Source of the DNA: Terfezia claveryi
Lineage: Eukaryota; Ascomycota; Pezizomycetes; Pezizales; Pezizaceae
Assembly: GCA_015179025.1 (NCBI GenBank)
Contig: WHUX01000015.1
Span: forward strand, 62,001 to 126,000
Length of the DNA stretch: 64,000 nucleotides
Direction of reading: 5' to 3'
The notes beneath the pieces are model-generated. The model ran no database searches and was not told the DNA's origin. It saw only the letters and a program-made list of their open reading frames with translations. Positions within the stretch are counted from its first letter, which is position 1. The number at the start of each line of letters is the position of its first letter. Positions 34,701 through 52,473 of the stretch are shown piece after piece. A program made the translations under genes and the position numbers.

Positions 34701-36499
34701 ATCAATCGTATTTGTGAGGCATTCAACAAAGGTTAGCTAGATATAAATCATCACACCTTTGGATATCTGCATATTTGGAATTTTTGTAGCAAGAGAGCTA
34801 GAGAAGGCCAGTATAAACCACTTGCTAGGGAAACAATCACATGAATAGGATTGAATCGTCAACTATGTTGAGGCCTTTTTCTCTTTTTGGTCAATCATTT
34901 CGTATTCGGACTATCTAGATATGGCGAGGTAGAGCGCCATCCACGAGAGGCCAGGCAACTTTCTAACCTCAGGGCCATGTCTAACTTCGTCGTTTCCATT
35001 AATATAGTTATGTCACAGTATGACTGACTCCACTGATTTATTACCTCCTACGGTTATACTCAAAACGCTTCCGACCTGATAATGGAGACCAAGCTAGGTT
35101 ACCTTATCAAACATTCCTGGGAGCCACCTAGTTTCTCTAGATCTTTCCTATTCATCATCAATACCATAATCTTGGGCCATATCAGCCGTGATTTTATTAT
35201 TTAGATTATTTACTTAGGTACATGAAGGTATGCTAAAGCTTATATGGGAAAGGACGGGGAAGGGAATCTGGAGTAGTCACCATCTATTTACACTTGGAGA
35301 AATAGAGCGTCTTCGTCCTGCATAGTTTTCGCAATAAATAGTGCTAACTTAAGATTAAGAGGGAGGAGCCATAAGAATGATGGATGGCTTTTGTCTAAGA
35401 CTCTTTCGGCTGTGAGTGGGTTGAGGAATTGGATGTGTTTGGTTATCCAACTACCTCATTCTACACTGCCATACAAAATTCATCCCATGTATCTAAAACT
35501 ATTGAGACTTTATATTTCTTTCCAACAAAAAAAAAATCTCCGTTTAACAAACCCAGACTTAATGTTAAAATATTGAATTTGCGTCAAACTAACATATAGA
35601 GATTCCTAATTTTAGTTTCATGCCACCCCTGTACTTATACAACGTATTTTATTACTTCCTGAGGAAGTTTTCTGGCTAGGCCATATCGCGTGACCTGCAA
35701 TTATGGTTGGGGCTGAAGCTGTCAAGTAAGTGTTTGAAAAGATATGGAATGGACACAGTGGGCTCAGGGTAACTCCCCCCTTGCCCTGTTGAAACCTCAT
35801 ATAATAAGGACCTGCTTTAAAAATCAAGAGCAAACTGGACTACTTCGGGGATATTACGGGAGGCAGACATCTAGACAGCTGGGAGGGACATCTAGGAGCA
35901 TCGAAGAGGACTGCAGGGGTGTTTTACATCTGTCGAGCTGGAGTAGTTCTGGCACTAACCTTAAAAGGCAGTATCCTTCCTCCTCACACTAGCCAAACAT
36001 GGTAGTTCACCACACCCCAGCTTGAGAGAGCGACAACGGTATCCATAGATATGGCTATCATTAATGAAACGAACTTGCTGTTATAAGCCGCTAGGCCATA
36101 CATAAACCAAATGCCCTAGGCGAACACAAACAACAATAATTACTTAAGCCGCTCCACCCCCACTCAAGTCACCCCATCCACCTAAATGATACAATCAACA
36201 CTGGCACACAACAAACCTAATCTCAAGACTCAACAAACCACAAGCCACATATAATACGCACACCTTGGGTACACACAGCTTCGCGTTGAGTTGTTGCAAT
36301 CAGCTAGTGATTTGAGAGCTCAAGCAGATAAAAAATTAGGTATGTATATTCAATATTCCCTCCATCCATCCCGCCACCACTCTCCCTTCTCCCCGCACAT
36401 AAGCGTCAAAAATAACCTCGACTAATCCCTACAGGAGTAATCAATCACACACAACCCCTTGGCACCCACAATTCCCTCCGCCCAGTTCACCCCAGGATA
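34701..36499. other. No supported gene
   Basis: Only short ORFs without recognisable content are found on either strand. Composition is ordinary, and no repeat stands out. Confidence 0.5.
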
Positions 36500-36856
36500 A
36501 TGACGACCACAGTCGCCCTCCACACCTCCCCCACTTTGCACTTCCCCCGCTCTCTCCCCCGCTCCTCCACAATCCTCCTCACCATCCTCCTCATGGGGAT
36601 CTTCTTCATCGCCATCCTCCTCCTTGCCACATTCTACCTCTGCCGCGCCGCCACCTTCCTCAACTGGCGCGCCCACCAAATCGCCGAAGCCAAGGCCGAC
36701 CGAGAAGCAAAGAATAGAGCGAAAGAAGAAAAAGCACAAAAGATTAAAGACGCGGAGAACGCTGCTAGGGAGAGAGCAGAGATCATGGTTAAGGAGTTGG
36801 AGAATGGGTGTTACTGCGATTGTGAGGTCGAGAGATGCAGTTGTGAGGGGAAGTAG
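36500..36856 (+). CDS. Small single-pass membrane protein with charged helix and Cys-rich tail, 118 aa
   Basis: ATG at 36500, stop TAG at 36854-36856. After about 24 residues a strong hydrophobic segment (ILLTILLMGIFFIAILLLAT) forms one membrane helix. A long Ala/Lys/Glu/Arg-rich helix follows (residues about 60-100, e.g. AKADREAKNRAKEEKAQKIK), probably coiled coil. The C-terminus holds six Cys in a short cluster (CYCDCEVERCSC). I do not recognise the family. The ordered composition favours a real gene. The many positive charges after the membrane helix suggest a cytosolic C-terminus (inference). Confidence 0.55.
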   Translation: MTTTVALHTSPTLHFPRSLPRSSTILLTILLMGIFFIAILLLATFYLCRAATFLNWRAHQIAEAKADREAKNRAKEEKAQKIKDAENAARERAEIMVKELENGCYCDCEVERCSCEGK

Positions 36857-39173
36857 GGGAGAATTTTGGGAGGAAACAACTTGGGGAGAAGGGGGGGGAG
36901 GGTAGAGGGGTGGAAATGGGACTAGGTAGGGGGTACATGTAGAGGTGTGGTGATAGATTGAAATTGGTATATGGGGCAGCTAGGATACGATGATTGGGGA
37001 AGACATGTGTTGATGTATGTTTGGTTCAACAATCAAAAAGCTAGAGTATATACTAAGGATGTAAGGGAAGAATATGGAAGGCACCGGAGGATTGACAACC
37101 CAGACAGCATATCTCCAACACACCCACACGGAAAACAACACATTTCAAGGGAGCATGCGTGACCACAACGTGGAAAGCTGTGGACGCTTTTCTGGGGTAT
37201 GAAAAGGGAAATGAAAAGGGAAATACTGAATCAATCTTAATCTCAGGACATATTGATGGAGGGAAAAAACCGTCAAGGACGGCGTTTACATCTGCTTGCA
37301 TCTATTAATCAGAGGAGGACATCAAATAATTTCATATAGTTAGCTTCTGAGTCTTCACTTCTAATTTCCTATTTGCTTTTACTCTCGCCTGTTCTGCCTA
37401 GAACACCTGGAGATATTCCAAAACAGGCACTTCATTCTCACGTGGAGATTCGGAACCCGGAACTAATAACCGCCTCAGCCTTCTCAAGTAAAGAATCTCG
37501 CCACGACAGGCCAGCACATTCCCGCCAAACCTGGTATATATGGGTACAAGCATGAAGTTACAGGCACCAGCATTGGCACCGCCCCGATGCTCACCAAAGG
37601 CTCCAGTGATAAAAGTTCAAATCGGCCTAGATCGATCGTACACGGAGGACGCAGTCATGATGCAAATGCAGATGCGACAGAAGAGCTGCTGCTTTCAGTT
37701 GTTTTGTTGTGAGCCACTAGTTGATAAGCAGAGGGGTTGTGCTTCATTGGCTACTGAATCTCATGAAAATTCAACCCCAGGTTCAATTTGCCAGACGCCC
37801 GCCTATATCACATGTATTTTCGATCTTCTTGACCCGATTTCTAATCCTGGAAAGTTTCAATCCCCTCTGGTGCATTGTAAAGAGAGAGGGGGGGGGGGGG
37901 GGGAGGCACACCGCTGTGTGTGCCCAACTTCTGAAGGCCACAATGGTAATACTACGCCTAGGGTAGTTCACGTATGAATAGCTCCTTGGTGGATTAGATG
38001 ATTCAGCTCCACAAGATACATCATGTGATGAGTTAGCAAGGTAATCCCAATGTTAACGAGTGTCGCAAATACCTGAGTCGAAACGTGGCAGAGCTAGTAG
38101 CAGATTGTGAATTCGTGAGAGAACTATGTACCCCAGAAGCACAGTGGCCGCATCAGAAATCGCGTCATTTATGACCGCTCAGGATAACCCTGCTTGACCG
38201 GATTCGGAATCCAGTGCCAGGAAAAGAACGACTGACAGGAGGACTTCCTGTTATGTAGAAGTGCAAAGGCATATCTGAATCAGTGGAAGGATTAAAGCCA
38301 CTTAGGTAAACCGAGCGACCCAACCACATCCTGTGGTAAGTGAGGTATGTGCATTCCATGTGCCCGGCAGCCCTATGGAACAGTGGATAGCAGATCTTTA
38401 AATAAATGAGCCTATACATGGACGCACAACTTTTCGATGCCCTTGTAGAGGAAGATTCACCTCTCCGTATGGAATTGGGATAGGGAGGATGGTAACATGA
38501 TCCTAAGATCGAAAATTCAGAAATCAAGCACGGAAGTATACTTGAGCGTCGTGTTGACTCCCATGACATTATTTCCAGAGAAAAAGAACACAGTAATCGA
38601 TGAATAGAATTGAATATCTCGGCCCAGGTAAAACTTCGAGGCAGCCTCTACTTCTCGCGCTCCTCAATCACTAGTGCGCATGTGCAGTTCATGATTTCTG
38701 TAACAGAATATGAACTCAATTGGTTGTCCCGCCTACTTTCCGATCCGCACACCCCCTAGTCATGTTGTGGTGGAATAAGATGGAAACGGTACACCTCCTG
38801 TAGACCGATGTGCGTGTTGCAGGGCGCAAGTCTGATCGGGGTTTGAATCTGGACCATGAATAGAAGAAACGAAGGTCGCATATCCCTGAACCCGAAGGCC
38901 CGAGTATCTTAACTACTACAAAATTTAGAGGTGTGAAATCCCCATAATCCCAGGCTGTGAGTGATTCATAGCTAGATTTGAACTAGTCAGCAAATAGTTC
39001 TTATAAAAGCTGTTCTCTCGCACCAGATGTTCTCTGGGTAAAGGAATTAGTGAGATAAACTACACTTCTACGAAGGATAATACTCACTCAGAAAGCATCT
39101 GAATATCCTCACCAAGCATCCCCTTTCAGATACAAGAAATCAATCAGTATCTTCTCCGGTTGACACCTCAAAG
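36857..39173. other. No supported gene; G16 homopolymer at 37,888-37,903
   Basis: ORFs at 37,540-37,977 (plus) and 38,165-38,569 (minus) lack recognisable domains, and the first runs through a 16-base G run. The part nearest 39,174 is presumably the promoter and leader of the next gene. Confidence 0.5.
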
Positions 39174-40817
39174 ATGGTCCACAAGAAGGACAAAACGAAA
39201 TCGCGGACGAAGAGTAAACAACAAAAGAGTTTTTTCAGCAGGATATTCAGGAAAGTATTTTCCTGCATTGCACCATCTAACGAAAATCTTAAGCCAGCAT
39301 CACGCCGCTCAAGGAGGATTCCAGAGTCGCCGAAGCAAGAATGGCTCAGGGATAGGTTTGAGCAGGTTAGAACATCCTTGAGAGGCCCATCCCGAGGTCA
39401 TAAAGAGGGGCCAAGAAGACATCCACTCTTCGAAACCTCCCTATATTCCGCCAGAAGACATGAAGCCCGGCTAGATAGTGAGAGCCATCAGGGTCCTACT
39501 CCACAAGCTATTCCATTGTTTGTGCCAATATTCGAAGCGCCAGGGTATTCGACTGAAGAAGCGAGTGTTCCGATGAGATGCACTTCATCAGAGACCCATT
39601 ATAACAACGCTCTGGTCGCATCTCAATATGCTCACGTTCCTGCCATGGAGGCTCCCAAGCTCTCCCCAGTTGATCAGGAATGTTTGTTGCCTATTGATGA
39701 TGTTCACATGGGTACATTCCAGTCAAGTAATTTGTCTGATACATGTGCAACAGAGAGTGACAATGGTGCACAGGACTTCATCGGCCTTGGGATTCAGAAT
39801 ATATCATGCGAGCATCCCACTATTGCAGATAAAGATAACTTTACCATATCTGATTCCGTGGAGCGGTCCTTATCTTGTGACTCGTCCACTGCCTCCGATA
39901 CTGGTGCAACCATAGGCGAGTCGAGTTCTCGTTTCCAGGGCAGATTGAAGGGTGTACCAGGATTCAACAGCCTTCCAAGGTATCGACTTGCACCAAAAAT
40001 AGCACCAGATCCAATGTGGCGTGCTCCCTGTCCAGCACCAATGCCTCCAGGATTGGAATTCGACAGTCATAGTAGTAGAGCTTCTAGTAGCCACACTACA
40101 AACAAAAGTGCCGCATCGAGTGCCAGTTCCCTGCCAATGCAGACACACTCGCCATATACACGTGAACCATATCCAGGGCTTCATCAAGGTGATCGATTGT
40201 ACATAAGGAGTGCGGGACAAATTGTAGCTGGGTATATTAGTGCATGGACCTATGCTTTTCCCATGCCAGATTTTGTGCTCCCAACGATGTTCACACCACC
40301 ACCATCATCTCATACCCTAGGTGATAACCAACCAGGGTTCAATGACATGCCGATAAACCCAGAAGAATCCAGGGTATATTTAGTCAAACCTCGGAGAAAT
40401 GGTGCTCAAAGAAAACAGGAAAGGAGAGCATTAGGTAGCGAAGCTAGCACGGCCTTTGTGAAGAGGGATATCAGAGTAACAATCGATAGGCGCAGAGCCA
40501 AGCAACAAAATAGGAAGAACAGCACAATGCCACTACGGATGGGGTTTTTGGTCCAGAGGAACGTGGTGCTTCGTTTGGTTCCATATCCTCGGGCTAAGGC
40601 CAGAAGCAAGCGGAGTCGGAAGGAAAGGGAGGGGATGAAGTTTGGGGGGATCCGGGACGGAAAAGAAAACCTGGTGCTAGCAGTGGGAATAGGAACAATA
40701 GAGGGAAAAAGTACGAGTCATCAGTATGGTAAAGCTGGAAGGAGTCTCAGAACAAGAGCAGAAATGCAACCCACAGTGGAAAGTGCTCCGACCTCGATTG
40801 TGAGCAGCGTTGTATAA
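39174..40817 (+). CDS. Orphan basic/disordered protein, 547 aa
   Basis: A single-exon ORF with ATG at 39174, ending TAA at 40815-40817. The first 17 residues are strongly basic (KKDKTKSRTKSKQQK), followed by an amphipathic, Cys-containing helix (SFFSRIFRKVFSCIAPS). That pairing could bind membranes or carry a lipid (inference). The middle is Ser/Pro-rich and disordered. Residues of about 300-400 contain Pro/aromatic segments (APCPAPMPPGLEF, YAFPMPDFVLPTMFTPPP). The C-terminal 160 residues are again basic (KRDIRVTIDRRRAKQQNRK; RAKARSKRSRKERE), possible nuclear signals. I recognise no domain. The long uninterrupted frame makes the gene likely. Confidence 0.75.
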   Translation: MVHKKDKTKSRTKSKQQKSFFSRIFRKVFSCIAPSNENLKPASRRSRRIPESPKQEWLRDRFEQVRTSLRGPSRGHKEGPRRHPLFETSLYSARRHEARLDSESHQGPTPQAIPLFVPIFEAPGYSTEEASVPMRCTSSETHYNNALVASQYAHVPAMEAPKLSPVDQECLLPIDDVHMGTFQSSNLSDTCATESDNGAQDFIGLGIQNISCEHPTIADKDNFTISDSVERSLSCDSSTASDTGATIGESSSRFQGRLKGVPGFNSLPRYRLAPKIAPDPMWRAPCPAPMPPGLEFDSHSSRASSSHTTNKSAASSASSLPMQTHSPYTREPYPGLHQGDRLYIRSAGQIVAGYISAWTYAFPMPDFVLPTMFTPPPSSHTLGDNQPGFNDMPINPEESRVYLVKPRRNGAQRKQERRALGSEASTAFVKRDIRVTIDRRRAKQQNRKNSTMPLRMGFLVQRNVVLRLVPYPRAKARSKRSRKEREGMKFGGIRDGKENLVLAVGIGTIEGKSTSHQYGKAGRSLRTRAEMQPTVESAPTSIVSSVV

Positions 40818-41796
40818 AGGTCACGGTGGTGCAAGATGTTTGGAAATTTGAGGGTTGAGGCACTTAGATTTGAGGACATTACTGTATAGGTGATCTAGCA
40901 TTCTCAGTCTCGTTAGTTGGGATAAGCCCTGCTTTTAATAGTTGTGTATATTGTCATCTGATCTCTCATTTCCTTTTGTTTCAGCTTGGTAACTTTCCCC
41001 AGCTCTCAAGTATTATGATTTTGGTGTATCGACGACATTCTAGTTGTGTTCTTCACAATCTTGCAAAATACCAACAATTGTGTTGTTTTTTGTTTCTTTA
41101 TTCGAGTCCAAAATCGCTGCCAGGCTTGAAGAAGGGGAGTGGCTTTGGCAGCGATGCCATAGCAGTGTCTATCTTATGACGGGCCATTAAGTCTGTTGAA
41201 AGTGGGTTTACGGTCATCATCATGGTCGGGGTTACGCCGACATGGATTGGACGAAAGACGAGTGTCATAGATTATCTGATCTTATCTACAATCTTATCAG
41301 ATCCTTCCTTTGCTTCTGTTGTCAGCCTCAGGCATCAAGTCTCGGCACTGTCTGTTTAACCAACGTGGTGCTAGATCCAACCCCTCCAACTTCAGGAAGC
41401 CGGAGGACAATTGTGTAAGAAAAAACAAGGTATCATCTGGCAGTGCTATTGGCTGATGTCGAGTACACCTTCTTCCTTCAAGTACAAGTCTGGTTTAAAC
41501 TCTCATCTCCAATATACATCTACTGTTCTGCGACTCCTCAGCTGCTCTCCCGCATTTTAAGAATAACTGGCATCAGTAAAGAAAGGTTCTTGTTTGTAGA
41601 CTTAAACGCTGCCCCTCGGCCCCTCGGTACTCACCTCCGTACTCTTCGCCCGTCCACATTCACGCACAAACATTCGGCAGCCCCACGTCGTTGGCATTTC
41701 TCTACCTGAACGAACGTCGAGACCTGGAACGAGCGTCGATACCATCCTCCAACGGCTACGTAGACTTCCACACCTCAGCCACTCTAGAAGCACCCT
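40818..41796. other. Intergenic; probable 3' end of the orphan gene and snx41 promoter
   Basis: No ORF worth calling is present. CT-rich DNA upstream of 41,797 is typical of a fungal promoter and leader. Confidence 0.5.
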
Positions 41797-43917
41797 ATGT
41801 GGGAAGACAATAATCCTCTTTCTTACGACCGCCGGTCGTCAACTTCCTCTTTCACCCCCCATGACCACTCCTACGCATCATCACCCCCAGCATTCTCACC
41901 AACTTTCAACAACAATCACATCAACTATCAGAGCAGTATGAGTCCCCAGATGTCTGAACAGGATGTGGATGATGTACCCACAACCCACCGGCCGTCACCA
42001 CCTCATGATGAAGATGAGGACTCAGATGACGATGACTATCCGGCTGCAAGGAGGTCATCGGGATATAATTCCCGAGTGGAAAGAATATTAGCTGAGAACA
42101 AGGATCTTGGAATAACCATTATAGATGCTGGGAAGAATGTCGAGGGTGGGGGTGGAGGTTACATCGTCTATACGATTCGGACTGGGGTTTGGACACCCAT
42201 TTTTCTACAGAGGCCTGATTGAAGAGGCTAACAGGCAGTCTTCAAATCATTAGGACCTTGAAGTGCGTCGTCGATATTCAGAATTCGAATCATTAAGAAA
42301 GAATTTGGTGCTGCTCTTCCCATGTCTCATAGTACCACCAATACCGGAGAAGCATTCCCTTTCGGACTATGCCACAGCTCCAAGACATGCGAAGGAAGAG
42401 ATCACCACAATAGACTTGAGGAAGAGGATGCTTGGTGTCTTCTTAAACCGTTGTTTGCGGATGAAAGATATCAGACGAAGCCCGGTGTTTGCTAAATTCC
42501 TGGATCCTAATGCTAGCTGGGTAAGATGTGTTCTTCCGCTTCTCACAGCTTCTTCGTGCTCGTGCTCACAGCGGTCTAGAGTGAGGTTTTGAACTCTCCC
42601 CCAATATCCGATCTTCCAAAAGCCCACCTTCGAGCACCGCCCAGCGATCCCTCGAACCCTACTTCAGGACACGCCTTTCTTCCGGTTCCGTCAGCTTCAG
42701 CAAAGCTGCGAGCTCTACCCATTCCGCTCCCAGAGGGACGAGAGAATCCCTACATCCATCGTTTCCCTCCACCAGATCTTGACCTCTCAGAGTCACAACT
42801 TGATCCCTACTTTTACAACTACGAGACAGCAACAAAAGATTATGAAAGCCTGTTGACGGGGTCTATTGAAAAGGTTAATCGTCGTATTCTCAAGCGTCTG
42901 ACAGAACTAGCTACGGACTATTCGGAGCTTGGTGCACGCTACAATGCATTCTCCTTATCAGAATCCGGAACCCTGGCAACCGCTATTGAACGGGTTGGAC
43001 AAGCTGTAGACTCTTCCTATATAGCCACAGAAGAGTTGGCCCATGTTCTGAGTTCCAGTTTTGCAGAGCCGTTGCGGGAGTCTGCTCAGTTTGCTGGTGT
43101 CGTTAGAAGCGTCTTGAAATATAGAACTCTAAAAAGACTCCAGGAAGAAATGACAAAGGACCAGCTCACAGAAAAGAAGCAGAGCTTGGAAGAACTGGAG
43201 CAAAGTGAGGCGGAAGCGCGGAGGCTAGAGCAATTTCTCGCAGGGGATCGAGATGATGTGGAGAGCATCGACTCTGCAGACTTTCCACCGACACACATGG
43301 AAACACCATCGAAAGGGTCTTCAGGAGGCAACACCTCAAGTGCCTCGCCGAAAAGATCGCAATCTACCAAAGCGTCGCAAGGTAGCACACCCACTCCAAC
43401 AGGCCGTAATGCAAGTGCCCACAGGAAGAGTGCGTCAACAGGCGGTGCTGCATCCGCCCCCGTAACCACGACTACATCGCCGCTTAATAGTACTGCCGGC
43501 CTAGCAAGTAGTATGATAGGAAATGTAGGTACTGGGTTATCATCAAAAATATTTGGAAGGTTAAGTTATGCAGTGCATGGGATTGTGGATGTTGATCCGG
43601 AGACAACAAGGAGGAACAATATTGGGAAGACCAAGGAGAAGTTAGCGCAATTGGAGCAAGGGCTCGGTGCCGCTGAAAAGGATGTGAAGGAGGCAAGTGT
43701 TGGTATTCTCAAGGACTTGAAGAGGTTTCAAAAGGAGAAAGAAGAGGACTTAAAGAGGATGATGGTAAGGCTCCTAGCTTTCTACCAAGATCAGGTTCCT
43801 TGACTAACTCAGTAACTGTAGGTTGCGTACGCAAAATGCCATATCGAATGGGCGAAAAAGAACTTGGAGACATGGGAAGAGGCGCAGGCCGAGGTTGAAA
43901 AGATCCAGGTAAAATAG
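41797..43917 (+). CDS. snx41: Sorting nexin Snx41/Atg20 (PX-BAR), 4 exons, 645 aa
   Basis: Exons are 41797-42186, 42254-42520, 42580-43764 and 43822-43917. The introns of 67, 59 and 57 bp are GT-AG; branch-like CTAAC lies in the first and third, and all are phase 0. The N-terminal 95 residues are Ser/Pro-rich and then acidic. The PX domain (about 95-220) shows ITIIDAGKNVEGGGGGYIVY, RRRYSEFESLRKNL and PPIPEKHS, the pattern that binds PtdIns3P. After WSEVLNSPP comes the helical BAR-like part (from about 270), interrupted by a Ser/Thr-rich insert (about 440-520), ending EWAKKNLETWEEAQAEVE. Snx41/Atg20 acts at endosomes in protein retrieval and in selective autophagy with Snx4. Start and splice sites are inferred by fit to the family. 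An extra 3' intron at CAG|GTAAAA cannot be ruled out. Confidence 0.93.
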
Positions 43918-50216
<6,299 letters not shown>

Positions 50217-52473
50217 GTGCTTAGGTGCTGAGAGGGTATAGATGTTGAAAGGCGTTTGTATGTTTTTGTAGTCAATGACATGGTTGCTTTATTTGATGTT
50301 CGACATACGTACATGGGTGATGGGGGACGGGGTCATCTATACATATAGATTCGGGGTTTTTCTAGCTTTTTCTTCTTCGCTTTCCTTAGGGATTATCAGA
50401 GGATCAGAGGGAAAGGATATGTTTGTGAGGGAATGGAATGACGACTTCAGAGGTTATTGGCTGAGTTACGTGGATAGGATAGGATACGGCCGTTCATTTA
50501 GTGCTTTGTAAATGGCTGCCTGTTGCTCAAAAGAAATACTTGTAGTATTTCTTGCTGGAAAAATGATTATCGAATCGACTAGGTTACCCTGAACTTGCTG
50601 TCGTTGTGCCAGCTACATAACTATACCTCTTAGAGAGAATTGATTAGAATTAGAACTTACACATAGTCTCATGCCAATATATGCTTCACACAGTAAGTAG
50701 CTGGGTAATCCGCATGAACATGTCAAAGACGGGGATGCATAGAAAGAACCAGAGTATTAAAAATTCCGCAGGCTGGTAAACCGTAAGCTCAGCTTGTAAG
50801 ACCCGTTCAATCCCAAGAAAAAAAATACTAATGATTTCTATAGCATTCCCCCAGATTATAACTTCCAGAGGACCAGAATCATAGTTCCCGCCTCAATATC
50901 AGTAAGCACTCGGATTCAAACAATCCGTCAAGAAAAACGAATTGTTTGACATTCATCAGTAATGGTACTGGCCAGTTCGCGGTAAAGTTCTTTTGGGCGT
51001 GATGGATGGTGTTGATACTAATCTCCAAACCGTCTACTGCTATGTAGTATGCTTAACATTTACGATGGTATCTGCGGTCATGAAGTGATAAATGAATGCA
51101 AGTAGCAGTAAGCCTATGCAGCATGATATTGGTTGTTCTATTTTTGATGAGTGATATCCGTACAGTAATTATAGAATGTAGGTAGGTAGCTGAGGATGAG
51201 GCTCTTGAATGCAGCATGCACATATTACGTAGTGTAACATGTGCAGGTTGTAAAGTAAGCTGCGATGGGATGGTAATGGAAGAGAGAGGGTATGGAAGGG
51301 GGTGAAGGGGTGTTGCTGCTTTCCTTGCTTTTATGATCTGCCCGGTCTTTGTCAAATAGATTTAATTGGGAAAATTTTGAGTTTTCGATATCAGAACATT
51401 AGGTTTGGAATATGGTATTCCATGATCACCGATGGGGGATACAAATTCAATTGCATACTACAGCAAAGAGTACAAGAGGTAAAGTACTGTACATCAGCCC
51501 ATGGCCAGCTACATACGGTACAGCTCCCGAATCCCTGAATATCCCTGGCATCATGACCACCCCCACCCCACCTCACCCCTCACGCTTGTGTTTCTAATGG
51601 ATAGCTTTGCTCAATTTAAATTCAGGATAAACATGTGCGTTGACGGCACCGGTACTTGGTAGATAATGCGGGGGGGCAGGCAGGCTTGTGCATGGCCAGC
51701 ATTATTACTTTGTTATGAATAGATATTTCTAAATAGAGGCGAGAAGCGAAGGATATTGGTACCGAGACGGGTGTACCTAGGCTCCCCTCCCTACGAGTTG
51801 GAGTATCGTCGGCCTGTTACGATCGGGCCTGCTGGCATTATTACGCCAGGCTCGCGAGTGTACCTATGTAGCCCTTTCAACTTCGATCTCGAACTCTTTG
51901 ATGTTCTCCCGGGCAGGCGAAGGAGTTAAGAGGAACGTTATACGTAGATTTGGTTCATGGCTGCTAACCGGCTCAAAGTGGGTCACATTCTCGCGATCGC
52001 CTCGCCTCATGTGGATCACCCCTTTTTTTTTTTTTTTAAAATATTTTTTTTCTTTCCCCTAAAAAAAATATATTGGTATAATTGTGCTTCAGAGGCATCG
52101 GGGGGATTCAGCCTCTTCTCGATTTTTGCTTGCCAGCCAGTGCCTTCTTTTGCTGCTGAAACCCTCAGATCGAAACCCCCAGCCAGCCAGCAGCAGACCA
52201 CAACCACCCCCCCCCCCCCCCCCTTCCCTCTCACGCCCCTTGCCTGGCCTATACCCATCACCAACCCCTCCACTCTACGATCCCCACCACCCCCGGGAAC
52301 TTAAAGAATCCACAGTCAGGCTTATAACTTCCCTCCGCACGCTTGCTTTGTGCTTTTGGCTGGGGTTCGACTTGCGCAATAGAGGGTTAAAAAAAAGCTT
52401 ATCGTTCGTTACGCTCATAGCGATACCGTTTCCATAGCTGTTGCGAAGGAAGGGAGGGATACTTTAGATATCC
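50217..52473. other. Intergenic; T15 and C17 homopolymers near 52.0-52.2 kb
   Basis: No supported gene is present. A 15-base T run (52,023-52,037) and a 17-base C run (52,207-52,223) lie in the pyrimidine-rich region before the next gene, as is common in fungal leaders. The rest holds only short chance ORFs. Confidence 0.55.

Noticed and set aside
37540..37977. 145-codon ORF as a gene
   Set aside because: It runs through a 16-base G homopolymer and shows no domain or conserved composition.
38165..38569. 134-codon minus-strand ORF as a gene
   Set aside because: No recognisable motif and composition typical of a chance ORF; I kept it out for lack of support.
38850..38875. tRNA T-arm-like word GGGTTTGAATCTGG
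   Set aside because: No matching D-arm, anticodon arm or acceptor stem could be built around it.
50790..50820. B-box-like CCGTTCAATCCC as a tRNA promoter
   Set aside because: No A box or cloverleaf upstream.
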